Positions 13,201-26,075 of a stretch of DNA of 64,000 bases are shown piece after piece (positions within the stretch are counted from its first letter, which is position 1; every line of letters begins with the position of its first letter). The notes beneath the pieces are model-generated. The model searched no databases and was not told the origin of the DNA. It was given only the letters and a program-made list of their open reading frames with translations. A program made the translations under genes and the position numbers. Origin of the DNA: Zhengitettix transpicula (taxonomy: Eukaryota; Arthropoda; Insecta; Orthoptera; Tetrigidae). The stretch covers positions 94,788,532 through 94,852,531 of the forward strand of contig CM073591.1 of NCBI GenBank assembly GCA_037074705.1. Reading direction: 5' to 3'.

Positions 13201-16200
13201 AATTAAAAGAGCAACTTTTACTCATTTGTGAATAATTAATTGGCTTGACTAGTAGATTTTCATTGAAATAGAAACAAAATAATTTTGTATTGATAAGAAT
13301 CATGGAACAATGAATTACATCTAAAACAAATTCAGCTCCCCATTTGAGTCCATGACAGTAAAATTAATAAAAGTACCACTAACAAATGCTTTTTACTGAC
13401 AATTTGGGCAAAATTAATTTCTTCAGCAGAGCCAAAAAAACAATAGAATATTTTCCATTCGAATTTGTTTAACTCTTTCATTCTTTCCTTTATGCCGAAA
13501 ATACAAATAAATTTAATTTGAGGCTGAAAATATGCAACACCATGAAATATTATGTAGACAGCCTTCATACAGATTCATAGCAACCTCAAAGAAAATTCCA
13601 TTACATCTACCTCCTAGTTTTTCTACTTTCAGTAAATTTTCCTCCTTATTCTCTTCATTTTGTAAATATTTCATTATCTATTAATTAGTTAAGTCACATG
13701 AAGATACATTTTCTCAATTGTATTTACTGAAAATAATTTGCTTATGATCTAAGAAATTTTAAAGCACTATCAAACAATTGTTCCCAATAATTTATACTCG
13801 TATGATTTAATGTTATTAGCAACAGTTTTGCAGGTGGCACAAAATAATCATGTTTACCATGAAAATTTTTACACCGAAGCATTTGCTAGATAATATATAC
13901 ATGAAAAAAATAAAAACAAGTTCACGTAACAACAAAAGCAATCTAAAATAAAATTCAGGTGAGGACTATGCCATAAATTAATCTACAATTTAATGTTGAC
14001 CATTTGATGCTAAATACGACTTACCAGATATGCTGAAATACACAGATATTCTCTACAAGATGCAGCAACTTTTGGTGGTAATGTGGAATTTACATCTGCA
14101 AGCCCAAATTGAGAATCTGAACTACTAGAAGAATATTGCTTCATTATCAGGTCAATTGAGTCTACTGGAATCTAGAAAAATAACACCTTTAAGGTATGGA
14201 ACAAATGAAAAAATGAGTTTTGTTAAGTTAAAATAACAACCTTATTAAATGTTTTGCGTGCTAGTTCTAATTTTCCACCCCCTAGAAACTGACGCATAAT
14301 GGCGTTGGCTTGCCACAGAAGATCAAATCGTTGCTCTGGATATACAACAAGCCAGTCCAATGCAGAAACCTTTTCTAGGTCCAAAGGAGTTTCTTCAGGT
14401 TGCAATTCAGAGTATTCTTCACTGTCCATTTTCTTCCTGTAAAAAACAATCCAATATTAAAAACTTCCCACATTGTTATTAATTTATCCTAAGTCTGTAC
14501 TTTGTGAAATATAAATATTCAATCACAATTAAGATCATCTTTTAAAAACACCTTATATTTTCCACTGTTATCCTCGTGATAGTATGAATATCAAGCCCCG
14601 CTTCTTCACCCTCAGCAAGACTAATGAGCCTTTCTTCATGTTGTGTAATTGTCTGAAGAAACTGCGAGTACAGTATCATTTGATCTTCTGCAGGTAAAAG
14701 AGAAACGTAATATGCAACAAGATGAGGGTTTCGTTTATCCATTAAAACCTAAAATAAAAACAATGAAATATTATATAAAGTTATTGCAGGTAGATGATTA
14801 GAAATTTTATTGAAATAAATTTGATTTTAATACTGTTTTTACTCAGGTCACTACATAATTAAGATTTTTGCCAGTATAGTGCCCTTTCTCATACAGAATA
14901 AAGTTTTTTTTACTTTGGAAACCCAATACAATGAAGATCCATTATTCTTTGTAGGATATGCACTGTCTTGCAAAACTAACTTGGTTTTTAACCTCAAATA
15001 AATTAATATAGTTAGAATAATAATCTCATGTTATTTTTCTACTTTTTTGAAGATTATGAATAAAAATTATTTTGTGACTTAAAATCCACCACTACAACTT
15101 TACAGGCTCAATAACAAGTGCAAAATCTAAGTCATATTAAGAACAAAAGTTATCACCAGCATAGATTTATTACAAGGCATGTATTCAGTATTACACCAGA
15201 ATCTGAGCAAAAGCTTGCTGCACTTCTTAAAACAAAGAAAGTTTATTTTCATCAACCTGGATAGTAATAGCAATAAAAAGAGCTTCAGGAAATTTCTGAA
15301 ACTCCAACTATTTTAAAAGAATGTAGATAATATCTTTCATGAAGATTAACATACATCGCCTTTAAGTTCAATACATCAATCATTTAATATGATACGGTGT
15401 ACCATGGCAGTTATTTATTTTGTTCCTTTGAAACAATCATGTGGAACATATAAAGGCCTATAAATACACTATTTTTCAAATGTTGGAATTTTAGATGTTG
15501 TATTTTTATGTCTGTTTATATGAAATAGATAATGCAGTTTTCTGAACAATTATAGACAATATTTATTTATTGAATTGAAACTTTTATGTGTTTGTATCTT
15601 CATCAGGTCTTTCCTGAGGAGAAATTGTAAAAAACAAATTTGTTGTTATCAAAATGCTGATGAATATACAAAAGTAAATAATAAAGATAGCCAATTCAGA
15701 CAAAAATGTGATACTATAAATACGACACAATGTTCCTGGGATCCTTGTCCTTTTCGTCAATTTAGAAATTGAGGCACTTATTCACAAGCTACACACTAGT
15801 GCAGTCACAACCCTAGTAATTAGTCAGAAAACTGCATTAAACTTTGGAATTATAGAGAAAAAAATCAGTAGTGTCCAACTTTCAGCTACAAATACTTTTA
15901 TAAAACCACAAAATTTAATATATTACAACACCTGTTTAAAAAACAAGATACAAAACAAGGTTTTGAAATATGTAATATTTATGATAGATAACTCCTCTGA
16001 ATAATTACTATATAGTAATTCTCAGAGCAGCCTCATAAATAAATTATTACAAATAATAAAATAAAATTCTAATTAACATTAAATGGTAGATAGGAACAAA
16101 TTTTGAGTTATATCAAAACAGAAGCTCTATTAGTGTTTAAGCATGTTTCCAGCCTCACAGATTTTGAAAAATATTTACAAAATTTCTGTACTAATAATTA

Positions 16201-19200
16201 TATTTGCCTAGACAATGTTTCATACATATCTTTTGTTATAGTATTAAAAAAAATTTGCACATTTTGAAAAAGAAACATTTTATTCAAATCATAAATATGA
16301 AACTACTATTTAGATAGTAGTAGCAATTGCAGCGGAAGTAATTATTGTAGTAGAAAACCTGTCTGAAATTACTCAAGAAACAGTTGCTTCTAATATAGTA
16401 ATCAATGGCATAATTTTTATTTAATCAATTGTTTAAAAGTCAATCACATAAACTATACAGATTACAAGTTACATTCACTATAACATTATATATATTTAAA
16501 ACTACATAAAAGTATCACCTTAATGTAGGTCTGAAGAACTAAATTGCCAATATCTTCCCTTCTAGATAGTCCTGATAGCCTAAAGAAGAGGACAAGATGA
16601 GCCAAAAAACGCAGATATTGAGGTCCACATTCATCTAGCCAGTTTTCTACAGACTCCATAAGAGGAGCCACTTGATTAAGAATAATCATCTTTTGAATGA
16701 AGTACATTGGTCTTTCTTCTAACATATCTCTGTTAATATTGTTCTCATTTAAATTGGGTAATGCAACAAATACATCTTCAATAGACTTTCTGTAAAGAGC
16801 AAAAATCAAACAAATACTTTATTAAAGTATTATGTATATGAGTATATATATATACACACAATATTAGGAGAATCCATTAAGGAATTGGATCTAATTTGGT
16901 GACAAAGTCACATTCAAACATGGATAGTGAGGACTATGCTGTCTCTCTTTCCTATCCAAATGTGTTATATATATTGGAATATTCACCAATGTTGTTATTA
17001 ATATAATTTTAAAATTGTTCAAGTATAAAGGCCATGTAATTGAAGGTATGCTTTTGTACAGTCAGTAAACCATGATAATATTGAATAGAGAGCATTAACA
17101 GACATCTTTTGTTTTTTATTGACTTGATGGTGCAATAAGTCAAATGGTAACAACTCAAGGTTACGTGGAAAGCCAGAATATGTCAATTTCTCATAATGGC
17201 AGGCTTGATGAGGGAGTGAATTTGGTCGTCAAGCAGAGAGGTTGCCATGGGGCAATAGAGTCCAGGATTGGACAAGTAGTATTGAAGTTTGAAAAAGTAA
17301 AAGTTATTAAATATTTTCAAGAGTAGAACTGAGTTATTGCACTGTGAAGGAAATATAATTTGGCAGAGTTTAAGTAATTTCATTATAATACTGACTGGTT
17401 TCCCTGTGAAATAACTTGAAGGTTGGCAAGCTGCCTTGAGGCAAAGAGTGTAATCCTGTAGTCTGGAGCTCTAATGGAATTAATTTGTGTGTTGTGAAAG
17501 TGGATTTGCAATAATATGGTCAATTTTCAAAATTAAAAGTTTTCATTTGTTTAAAATTTGTGTTTTTTATTTGGAAAATTCTGTATAGTGAAATTCAAGA
17601 ATGATCATAGATCGTATGTAGAGTTTATTTTAAATTTAGTAAAATTAAAATACAGCGTAAACATTGCATAACTGTTGTACTGTCAAGTTTAAATTTTATC
17701 TTATTTCATTTTGTGTTTATTTTAAAGTGTAGCATTTTTGTAATTTCAACTGAACAATTTTATATTTCTTTTTGAATCTATTGTAACATGCGTATTTTAA
17801 TTTAATTTTGTTTTATTTTTCAGAAATGTTGTTTTCTGTAGTTTGGAGGATCCTTTTTTTTCCCCAACTCGAGACACCGACCTGTCGTGTCTCAGGTAAC
17901 TGCATGTGGCTATTTGAATACCTAAAGGATTAGCAACCCTGTGAGATTGTACATAGTGGCACTGTAAATTTTTGGTTCGGCTAAGAACAACAAAAAGCCT
18001 GGTGACGCTAGGGGGTGGGAAAACATCCAGCTCCGGGGATGAGGAGAGTAGTTGGACAGATGTGGAAACAGTTGGAAGGACACTGAGGAAAGTTGGCAGA
18101 AAGATGTGGAAAGGGTTGGTGATATGATCCCGAAGGGTACAGGTGTATCCTTATCCAAGTGCGAGCGAGTAATCTCTGCTACGTAAACTGGTGCCTGTGA
18201 TTAGAGTTTTTCATGCTCAAAAAATAATATTAATAAAATTAATTTCAATATTTTTTGTTGCTTTAATATAATAAAATATAAAAAAACAGCCCAATAAAAT
18301 AATTTATTACACTATACTTATACTTCTCTGAGGTCCAATAAAATGCCCTAGGATAAAAATAAGTCTCATTTAAATTTATAGCAGTGGCAAATGATTATCT
18401 AAATTTATATGTAAAATTCATTTTTCTGTTTTTAATAAATTCTTGCAATATTGTATTTATTAAATTTCAGTTTTATCACTTCTAACCTGTCACTAAATGT
18501 TAAGAATTGCTATTAAATCTGATAACTTGAAAATTTCAGTATTTTGATTTAAATTGTTAATATTAAATATTTCATTAAATAATATATTGTAAAATATAGT
18601 TTAATAATAAGAACATGTAAACATTTTAATTCAATTGGTACTTTTAGAATTCTATATTTAACTTTAATTAAACCTATATTGATGTATTATAGCATAGTGT
18701 GGTCTCCATATACTAAAGTGAATATTGATAAAATGGAATTGGAATAGAAAACATTAATTTTTCTGAATTGGTCAAATAACCAATTACTATTATGTGGGCC
18801 ACTTGGTACGGAATTACTCACTGGTTAACAGTCCATAACTTGCAAACTAATTGACGGAGTTGTCTCATTTTTGGTGAAAGTGTAGCTCTTAAAGTCCAAC
18901 TTAAAGATATCACTGTAGGTGTTCGAAATGGTCACCATTAATATCCACATACAAATGATGTCGCCGAACTGCATCACGAACTACTGACTGCAACATGTTC
19001 AGTTGGATATTTGCACATGAATGTACGATGGATACTCAAAGTTCATCCAATGTGCGTGGCTTTTGTCGATAAACGGCGTCCTTTAGTACTCCCCAGAGGT
19101 AAAAGTCCAGAGGAGTTAAGTCTGGGGAACCTGGTGGATACCCTACAGCACCTCTACTGCCTATCCATCTTCCTGGTAGATTTTCATCATGATTGCCAGA

Positions 19201-22200
19201 ACTACAAACTATTACACTACCAAAAATGAGACAACTTCGTCAATTAGTTTGAAAGTTATGGACTGTTAACCAGTGGATACATTTTTTTGGGTCTCTCTGT
19301 ATTAGTATGTTTTATAATCAAACTTACATTATAGTTAATCATATTGCATTTACTTACAAGTTACTCCAATAATCTTCAGGCATAGGAATGTAACAACGGG
19401 AAGAAGAAGCTCTTAGTTCTTTTTCAACGCGGATATCAACAACAACACGAAAATATGCCCACAAAACGTCAGGCCATGTTTTACAAACGGTCAGAAGTCC
19501 ATTAAGATGACCACAAAAAGCTCCTATGCAAGCTTGCATATATGGATCAATTTGCCCTTTCTCAATCAGATTCCACGCCATCACCTTCCACAAGTCTCTG
19601 AATAAGAAATTGGGCATAGAAATAAGATTGAAACACTCATAAATGAAATTATAATTAATAACTATTACATTGTGTTTTCTAGTGAAAACTAGGCCAAAAT
19701 AAAAATATTATCTAAGAGCAAAGGTTTTTCCACGTTTTTGCTGCATAACTAACACTTGTATCTGTTAACAATGGCAGTGACCACCACTAAAACATCATGG
19801 CTATGCCTCCTCATACCTGATATGCAACAAAAATAATAAGTAATTTTCATCACCTGATTATTTTTGTTTACCCAATTAAGAGTACACAGAAATCACTATC
19901 TAAATACACATTCATCACTTTTTCTGTATCACAATAAATCTTCTGAAAAAGTGTCATGACAACCCCTAAAATTTCTAAATTCTCTTCTGTTACTATTCTA
20001 CTACTATTGACAAAAGGAACAATCTCTCTCTCTCTCTCATTGCTATCCTTCCATTTTATAATACACAGCTACAAAGAATGTGTTAAAAGTATCATGTAGT
20101 CAATATGCATGTTGGTTGCTTTTCAGGATTTCTATACCTCTTTTGAGAACATGTCAACTCACCTATTAGGATTGCCTTCAGCAGGTAGTTTTTCTCCATC
20201 TGGACCTGGATCAGAATAATAATTAGGATCATGATAGAGTCTCCAACCTTCTAGCAGAGCTGCTTTCCAATAACATCCACAATGTTTACAAAGAACTTGT
20301 GCTTCATCCAAATGCCCACATCGTATTTCATGCAACATTGTCAAAGAGAGAAGCTTGTCATCCTCCTATTCATAAAAAATAAATGTAAATATGTAATACA
20401 TTACAATGAATGGCCCAATTGGCTTTATTATCATTGTTTACAATGTCCAAAACAAGAAAAAAAAACAGTAATATACCTTGTAAGTATTATACCAAGTTGG
20501 TAAACCTATAATTTGTCCAATTAAATGTTCAGAAAACAGCACAAATTAAAATACATTCAGGAGTATTAACTTTTTCTATCATCTAATATATCAAAATGGA
20601 TGTGTATGCTTGTGTTTTGCATACATATTTATATGCGTGGAACAATTTAAACGAAAATTGGTACACATTATTCATGATATGGAAACAAACACTGTGGGAG
20701 TAAGATACAATATGGAGTGATATTTAAAAGCACGGAATAATGACTAATATTAGTGTAGAATAAATAGTTTTCAAGGGCACTAAGATTAAGCACCCCTTGA
20801 TGTTGTTTCCAATTTCAACTCCTAACAGCATGGTGATCACTGTAGGGGATTGAATAAAATAATGTGAATCCAGAGTTATTTTTTAATTTGACATTTACCA
20901 TACTGGTTTAATTCAAGTGTGGGCTGATGAATGGATGTTAGACAGTCATATTAAGGCATATTTTAATTACATTTAGTGTTCCTTTGGTGACACTGTGAAG
21001 GACTACTCTAACTTCAACAACGTATTGGATTATCTTTATGTAATAACTAGTCGACTGTCCAGCGCTGCCTGGGTAATTATGTATATTAGACCAACAATAA
21101 ATTAATTCGATACTAATCTCATTCAGAATATTTTATAATTAGAAAATATCCAAATGGTCCAAGATTAGTACATATAGAGGGCTGACTTATCTTAAATTGA
21201 GAGTTGGTGGACACATGTTGAATAGTAAAGAGCATATAAAATATTCAAGATCCCAAGGACCCAATAGCCACACACTACAGGACTGAACTGTGTGCTCAGT
21301 AAGCATAAAGAGCAGTCCTGGTGTGTCTCCTTACGCCCTTGAAAATTTAGTGTGTATATCTATGAAGCACATATGGTAAACATGTCAAGGTCAAATTAAT
21401 TAGCTCGTTTGGATAGAAAAAGAGCCAGGGTAGCTGACTTACCTTAAATCAACAGGGGCTAATGTCCTAAAAAAATTTTATTACTACACAGCCCAAATGG
21501 ACTAACTGTTGATCTCAGATAAGTTGGCTAATCAAATGTGTTATATATATATACATATATATATATTGTAACATGATTGTTGCGAGGTACAGTCGATCGC
21601 CCTTGGCGGGGGTGACTGCAGTGGTTGTGTTTATGCAGGTGCCGGAAATGCGATGTTATTTTAGGCCGGCCAAGGGGAGAATCGTAATGGTCAGTTCCAG
21701 GCTGGACTCAACCGAGGATGGACGTGCTCCAAATAAATTACAAAGATTGATAAACCACGCCTTGAAGTTAACCTACGTCTCATGTTCGATTAAATAAATT
21801 TATGAAAGATTAAAAAGTTGTTTTGGTGATTTTCTCCCAAAAATTACCTGGCGCCCAGACATGAATAATCAACGAAAAACGTAAGGAGGGTAGCGGAGCG
21901 GCTACAATATATATATATGAGAGTCCGCGTCCAGCCAGCACACAGGATGTAACTTCTTTCTTCTAAAGAAGGAGGCTAACACCTTCGAATATTTGAAGAA
22001 CTTCCTCTTGTCCCGAGTAGCAACACTGAGCTTGAATTTCGGGTAAGCCATCACCTTTCTCTCTTTCCTTTCCATGCAAATTATTTATTACAACCTTTCA
22101 TAATCACACAAAAACATTCAAAATCAAAGAAAATATCACCTGTCTCTCCTCCCACACCATTGACCAAATTAACTGCAGACTATATAGGCCAAACCAAAAG

Positions 22201-22883
22201 ACCCCTCCCTGAACGTATAGCCAACCACCGCAGCACTGTCAAACTATCTAAAATCCAATTCCCAGTTGCTGCTCACGCCCAAAACCACAACATAAACAAT
22301 TTTGACCAATGCTTCACACTCACCATCCTTAAAGCTCTACCCCCCGATTCAACAGAGGCAGAACTCCATCTATGGGAACTATCTTTCTTTCCAACATGTC
22401 TTGCAGTCCAGGCAAAGCCCTGGACTCAACATCCTGTAATTAGTGCCCTTTCTATGTACCATCCCCACTTTCACGAGACCACGTGAGTATGTATGAGCAT
22501 GCTCATGTATGTATAAGTATGCATACATGTGTGTATGTGTGTGTGTGTGTTTGTTTGAATGTTCAAGCATACATGTATACATGGGATGCTTTATATGAAT
22601 GATCTGTATCCTAACCTTTCCTATGACACAACCTTCCCTTGAGAGAGAAAGTTAGTGGCTTGGTGGGTGTGTTTATTGTTTATGGGCTACTGGCCATGTG
22701 GCGGTCAAAACTCCTCAGTCTGCAGCCGGCCGGTGCACGGAATGGTGTAACAAACCTTCCTGAAGGAGGCTGAGAGCCTCCGAAAATTTTAAGAACAACC
22801 TTCAGTTCCTCACAGCGACACCACACTTCACTTTCAGGTAAGCCACAACCTATCGCTCTGTCCTTTCCATACCAATATTGCAA

Positions 22884-22942
<59 letters not shown>

Positions 22943-23240
22943 TATGGAAAGGAAAGGAAAGAGAGAGAGGTTGTGGCTTACATGAAAGTGAAGTGCGGTG
23001 TTGCCATAAGGAACTGAAGGTTGTTCTTCAAATTTTCGGAGGCTCTCAGCCTCCTTCTTCAGGAATGGTGTAACACTCCTCCCTCAAGAAGGAGGCTGAG
23101 AGCCTCTGAAAATTTGAAGAACAATCTTCAGTTCCTTATGGCGACACTGCACTTCACTTTCAGGTAAGCCACAACCTCTCTCTCCTTCCTTTCCATACCA
23201 ACATTGCAATTATTTTTGACAATGTCATATACTCACTAAT

Positions 23241-23304
<64 letters not shown>

Positions 23305-26000
23305 TAATTATTTCTTCATTGGCAGAAGAACTAAGATTAACTTTCAATATAAGTTTTACTTAATAAGTATCATAAAATTATTACTAACTTGACCAGAAAC
23401 AAATTTACCTACCTCATCTAGTGGATGCAAAAGCTTTCCTTGCCTTAAGGGAGCATCTGGGTCAAGTTGAGTAACCAGATTTTCTGGACCACTATATGCA
23501 ATTCCTTTATTTTTGTTCTGAAATGTGGTTGAGAAATGGAAATTAATTATAAATTTAACAGAAATCATATGAAAAGATTTCCAATATATTACATAAGACT
23601 GAAAAATTGCCAGCTATAAATCCACACAAAAGTTTAATTGGTTTCAGACAATTTTAGAAATAATTGTACTGTAAAGATCAAACAGAATACCTGTAAACAA
23701 TGAAGAGTATTCTCCCAAGAAACAGTCTTATCTGTGAAAAATTTCAGTAAACCAGGCTCTTCTCTTTGATCAGCTGCATTTTGTTCCAACCAATCAATCA
23801 CAAGTTGACACTGTAAATAAAAGTTTGTTTTAATTTGGTAATGAGGGACAATGTGACAAGATCAAATTAAATAATAGATTTATTTATATATATATATATA
23901 TATATATTCAAACTTGGATAGTGAGGAGGGATAGAAATAAATAGGAGAAATAGGAGGATTGCGCTTTATTTGAATTCATATGCTCGGGCGAAGAATTACG
24001 CACATAGAAAAGCATATGTTCAAAGCAGAGAGAAGGATGGAAGAAGAAGGAAAGACTGAAAATATTTGACCCAGGCGGGACTTGAACCCACGTATTCTGC
24101 TTAGTACACAGACGCCTTAACCATCTCGGCCACCGGGTCAAGTTCCCGACCAGGCAAATATAGACAGTCTTATTGTGGACAATTAATAGCTTTAGTGGAG
24201 GAATGGATAGAGTAGAGGGAATGAAGTATTAGGAGCTTCCATTAAGGAATAAATACAATATTAGGAGAATCCATTTAAGGAATTAATTCACATTCAAACT
24301 TGGATAGTGAGGAGGGATAGAAATAAATAGGAGAAGTAGAAGGATTATGCTTTATGTGAATTCATATGCTCGGGCGAACAATTACACACATAGAAAAGCA
24401 TATGTTCAAAGCAGAGAGAAGGATTAAAGAAGATGGAAAGACTGAAAATATTAGACGAATATTGCAGTCCGCAGCCGGCCGGTGCATGGAATGGTGTAAC
24501 ACACCTTCCTGAAGGAGGCTGAGAGCCTCCAAAAATTTGAAGAACAACCTTCAGTTCCTTATGGCGACACCGTACTTCACTTTCAGGTAAGCCACAACCT
24601 ATCTCTCTGTCCTTTCCACACCAATATTGCAATTATTTTTGACAATGTCACATCCTTACTATTATAATATATATTGTAATGCATATAATATAATGTATTG
24701 GTTTAAAAACAGCGCACATGTCGTAAAGAGAATGCGAGGGAGAAGTAATTACGGGTCCTGTCACGAGGTGACAAGACGGAGCGGTAAGACATTTATCTAG
24801 GATGAGTGATGGTGGGCGAGCAGATGGTCCCAAAGTGGTTATGTTAGAGCAGGCTATTGTCTCTGACGAATGACCTGACAAGTGGCGTATTTGCTTGGGA
24901 CTTGCAAGAAAGGATATTGTGCGAGTCGGGTGAGGCCGACGAGTCCCGAGTAATTGCGGGGGCGAAATAACTACAGCTGCAAGGAGAGTCAGTGGGTGTA
25001 AGGGTCCAGGCACTTGTTGACTTAGGATCTGAAGAAATTAGTATCGCGCACTTGTGAGGGGAGAGGTCCAAAGACAAATTGGACCTGTCGCGATTGTCGG
25101 GTTTCGGACAAAAGATAGCAGCCGGCGGAAGGACTCCAGCGGCCGGGACGTAAATTTCAGTAATGGGATTCTGTCACCGCGCCGTTGCGACGAAAATTTG
25201 CATCAAGAGAAAAACAAGGAGGCTAGTGGTATATATAGGGGAAATAACCTATTGTGTGGACAGTCAGCAAGAGTCAGCGTAGGAGAGGGGTTCTGTGAAC
25301 CTCGACAGTTAGCGTGGGAGGGGGAGGGGAACGAGAGACAGTCAGCGTAAGAGAGAGATGCTGTGGGCATCGAACGTGTAGCATAGTCAGAGTCAGTCAG
25401 CAAAACTATAACAACTACAAACATTTTTAACATACAGAAGCTCTATCTGTATGAGTAGGAGAATTTGACCTGTCTTCGATGGTAGGCGACCTGGATGCAG
25501 CAAACGACGTCAAGGAGGGTCACGACGAACACCTGGGATATTTCACTGGATATGGAGAACCAGATATCGGCGAACCAGTGATATTGTGTTAGAGTCAGTG
25601 AGTGAATGTCAAGGCTATAAAGTGCGTGTCTAAAGAACGAGTCGAAGTAAACCTGAGAAACCGTAAGTTGGAATGTATAATATTAACAGATGTAAACGTT
25701 ATTAAAGGATAACAGTCAGATGTCGTTCTCTTCTTTTGATAATAAAGTTAGAAGCAATCTATAGGTTAAGTTCATTAATAAATTTAGTAGATACTTTTGT
25801 TTAATTTAAAACATAAATGTTGGGTCTTTTTAATAGTTCGATTCTGTCCGTTGTCAAACCCAGTAGAGACCCATGAGAGCAAGAGTTCTTATTATAATAG
25901 TAAAATATTAAATTCAATTGTAATTTCTGATGAAGTTTAATAAATTTGTTTGTTAAAATCAATCGTATATATTTTTTATTTATACCCTTATGTGGTTATT

Positions 26001-26075
<75 letters not shown>

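Noticed and set aside
22379..22582. Minus-strand frame rich in His and Thr
   Set aside because: It is translation of a (TG)n-rich stretch antisense to the GIY-YIG fragment; low complexity.
22680..23300. CRISPR-like array because of repeated ~190-bp units
   Set aside because: Units are long, in both orientations, with microsatellites between them, in a eukaryotic intron; there are no spacers or cas genes.
24069..24140. A functional tRNA gene on the minus strand
   Set aside because: The cloverleaf is good, but the anticodon loop gives ACT, the sequence continues without a terminator into a SINE body, and that body is repeated nearby. SINE head is the better reading.
24648..25433. Several overlapping 75-120-codon frames as genes
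   Set aside because: They lie inside the GC-rich LTR, overlap on both strands and have no domain; long frames follow from base composition.
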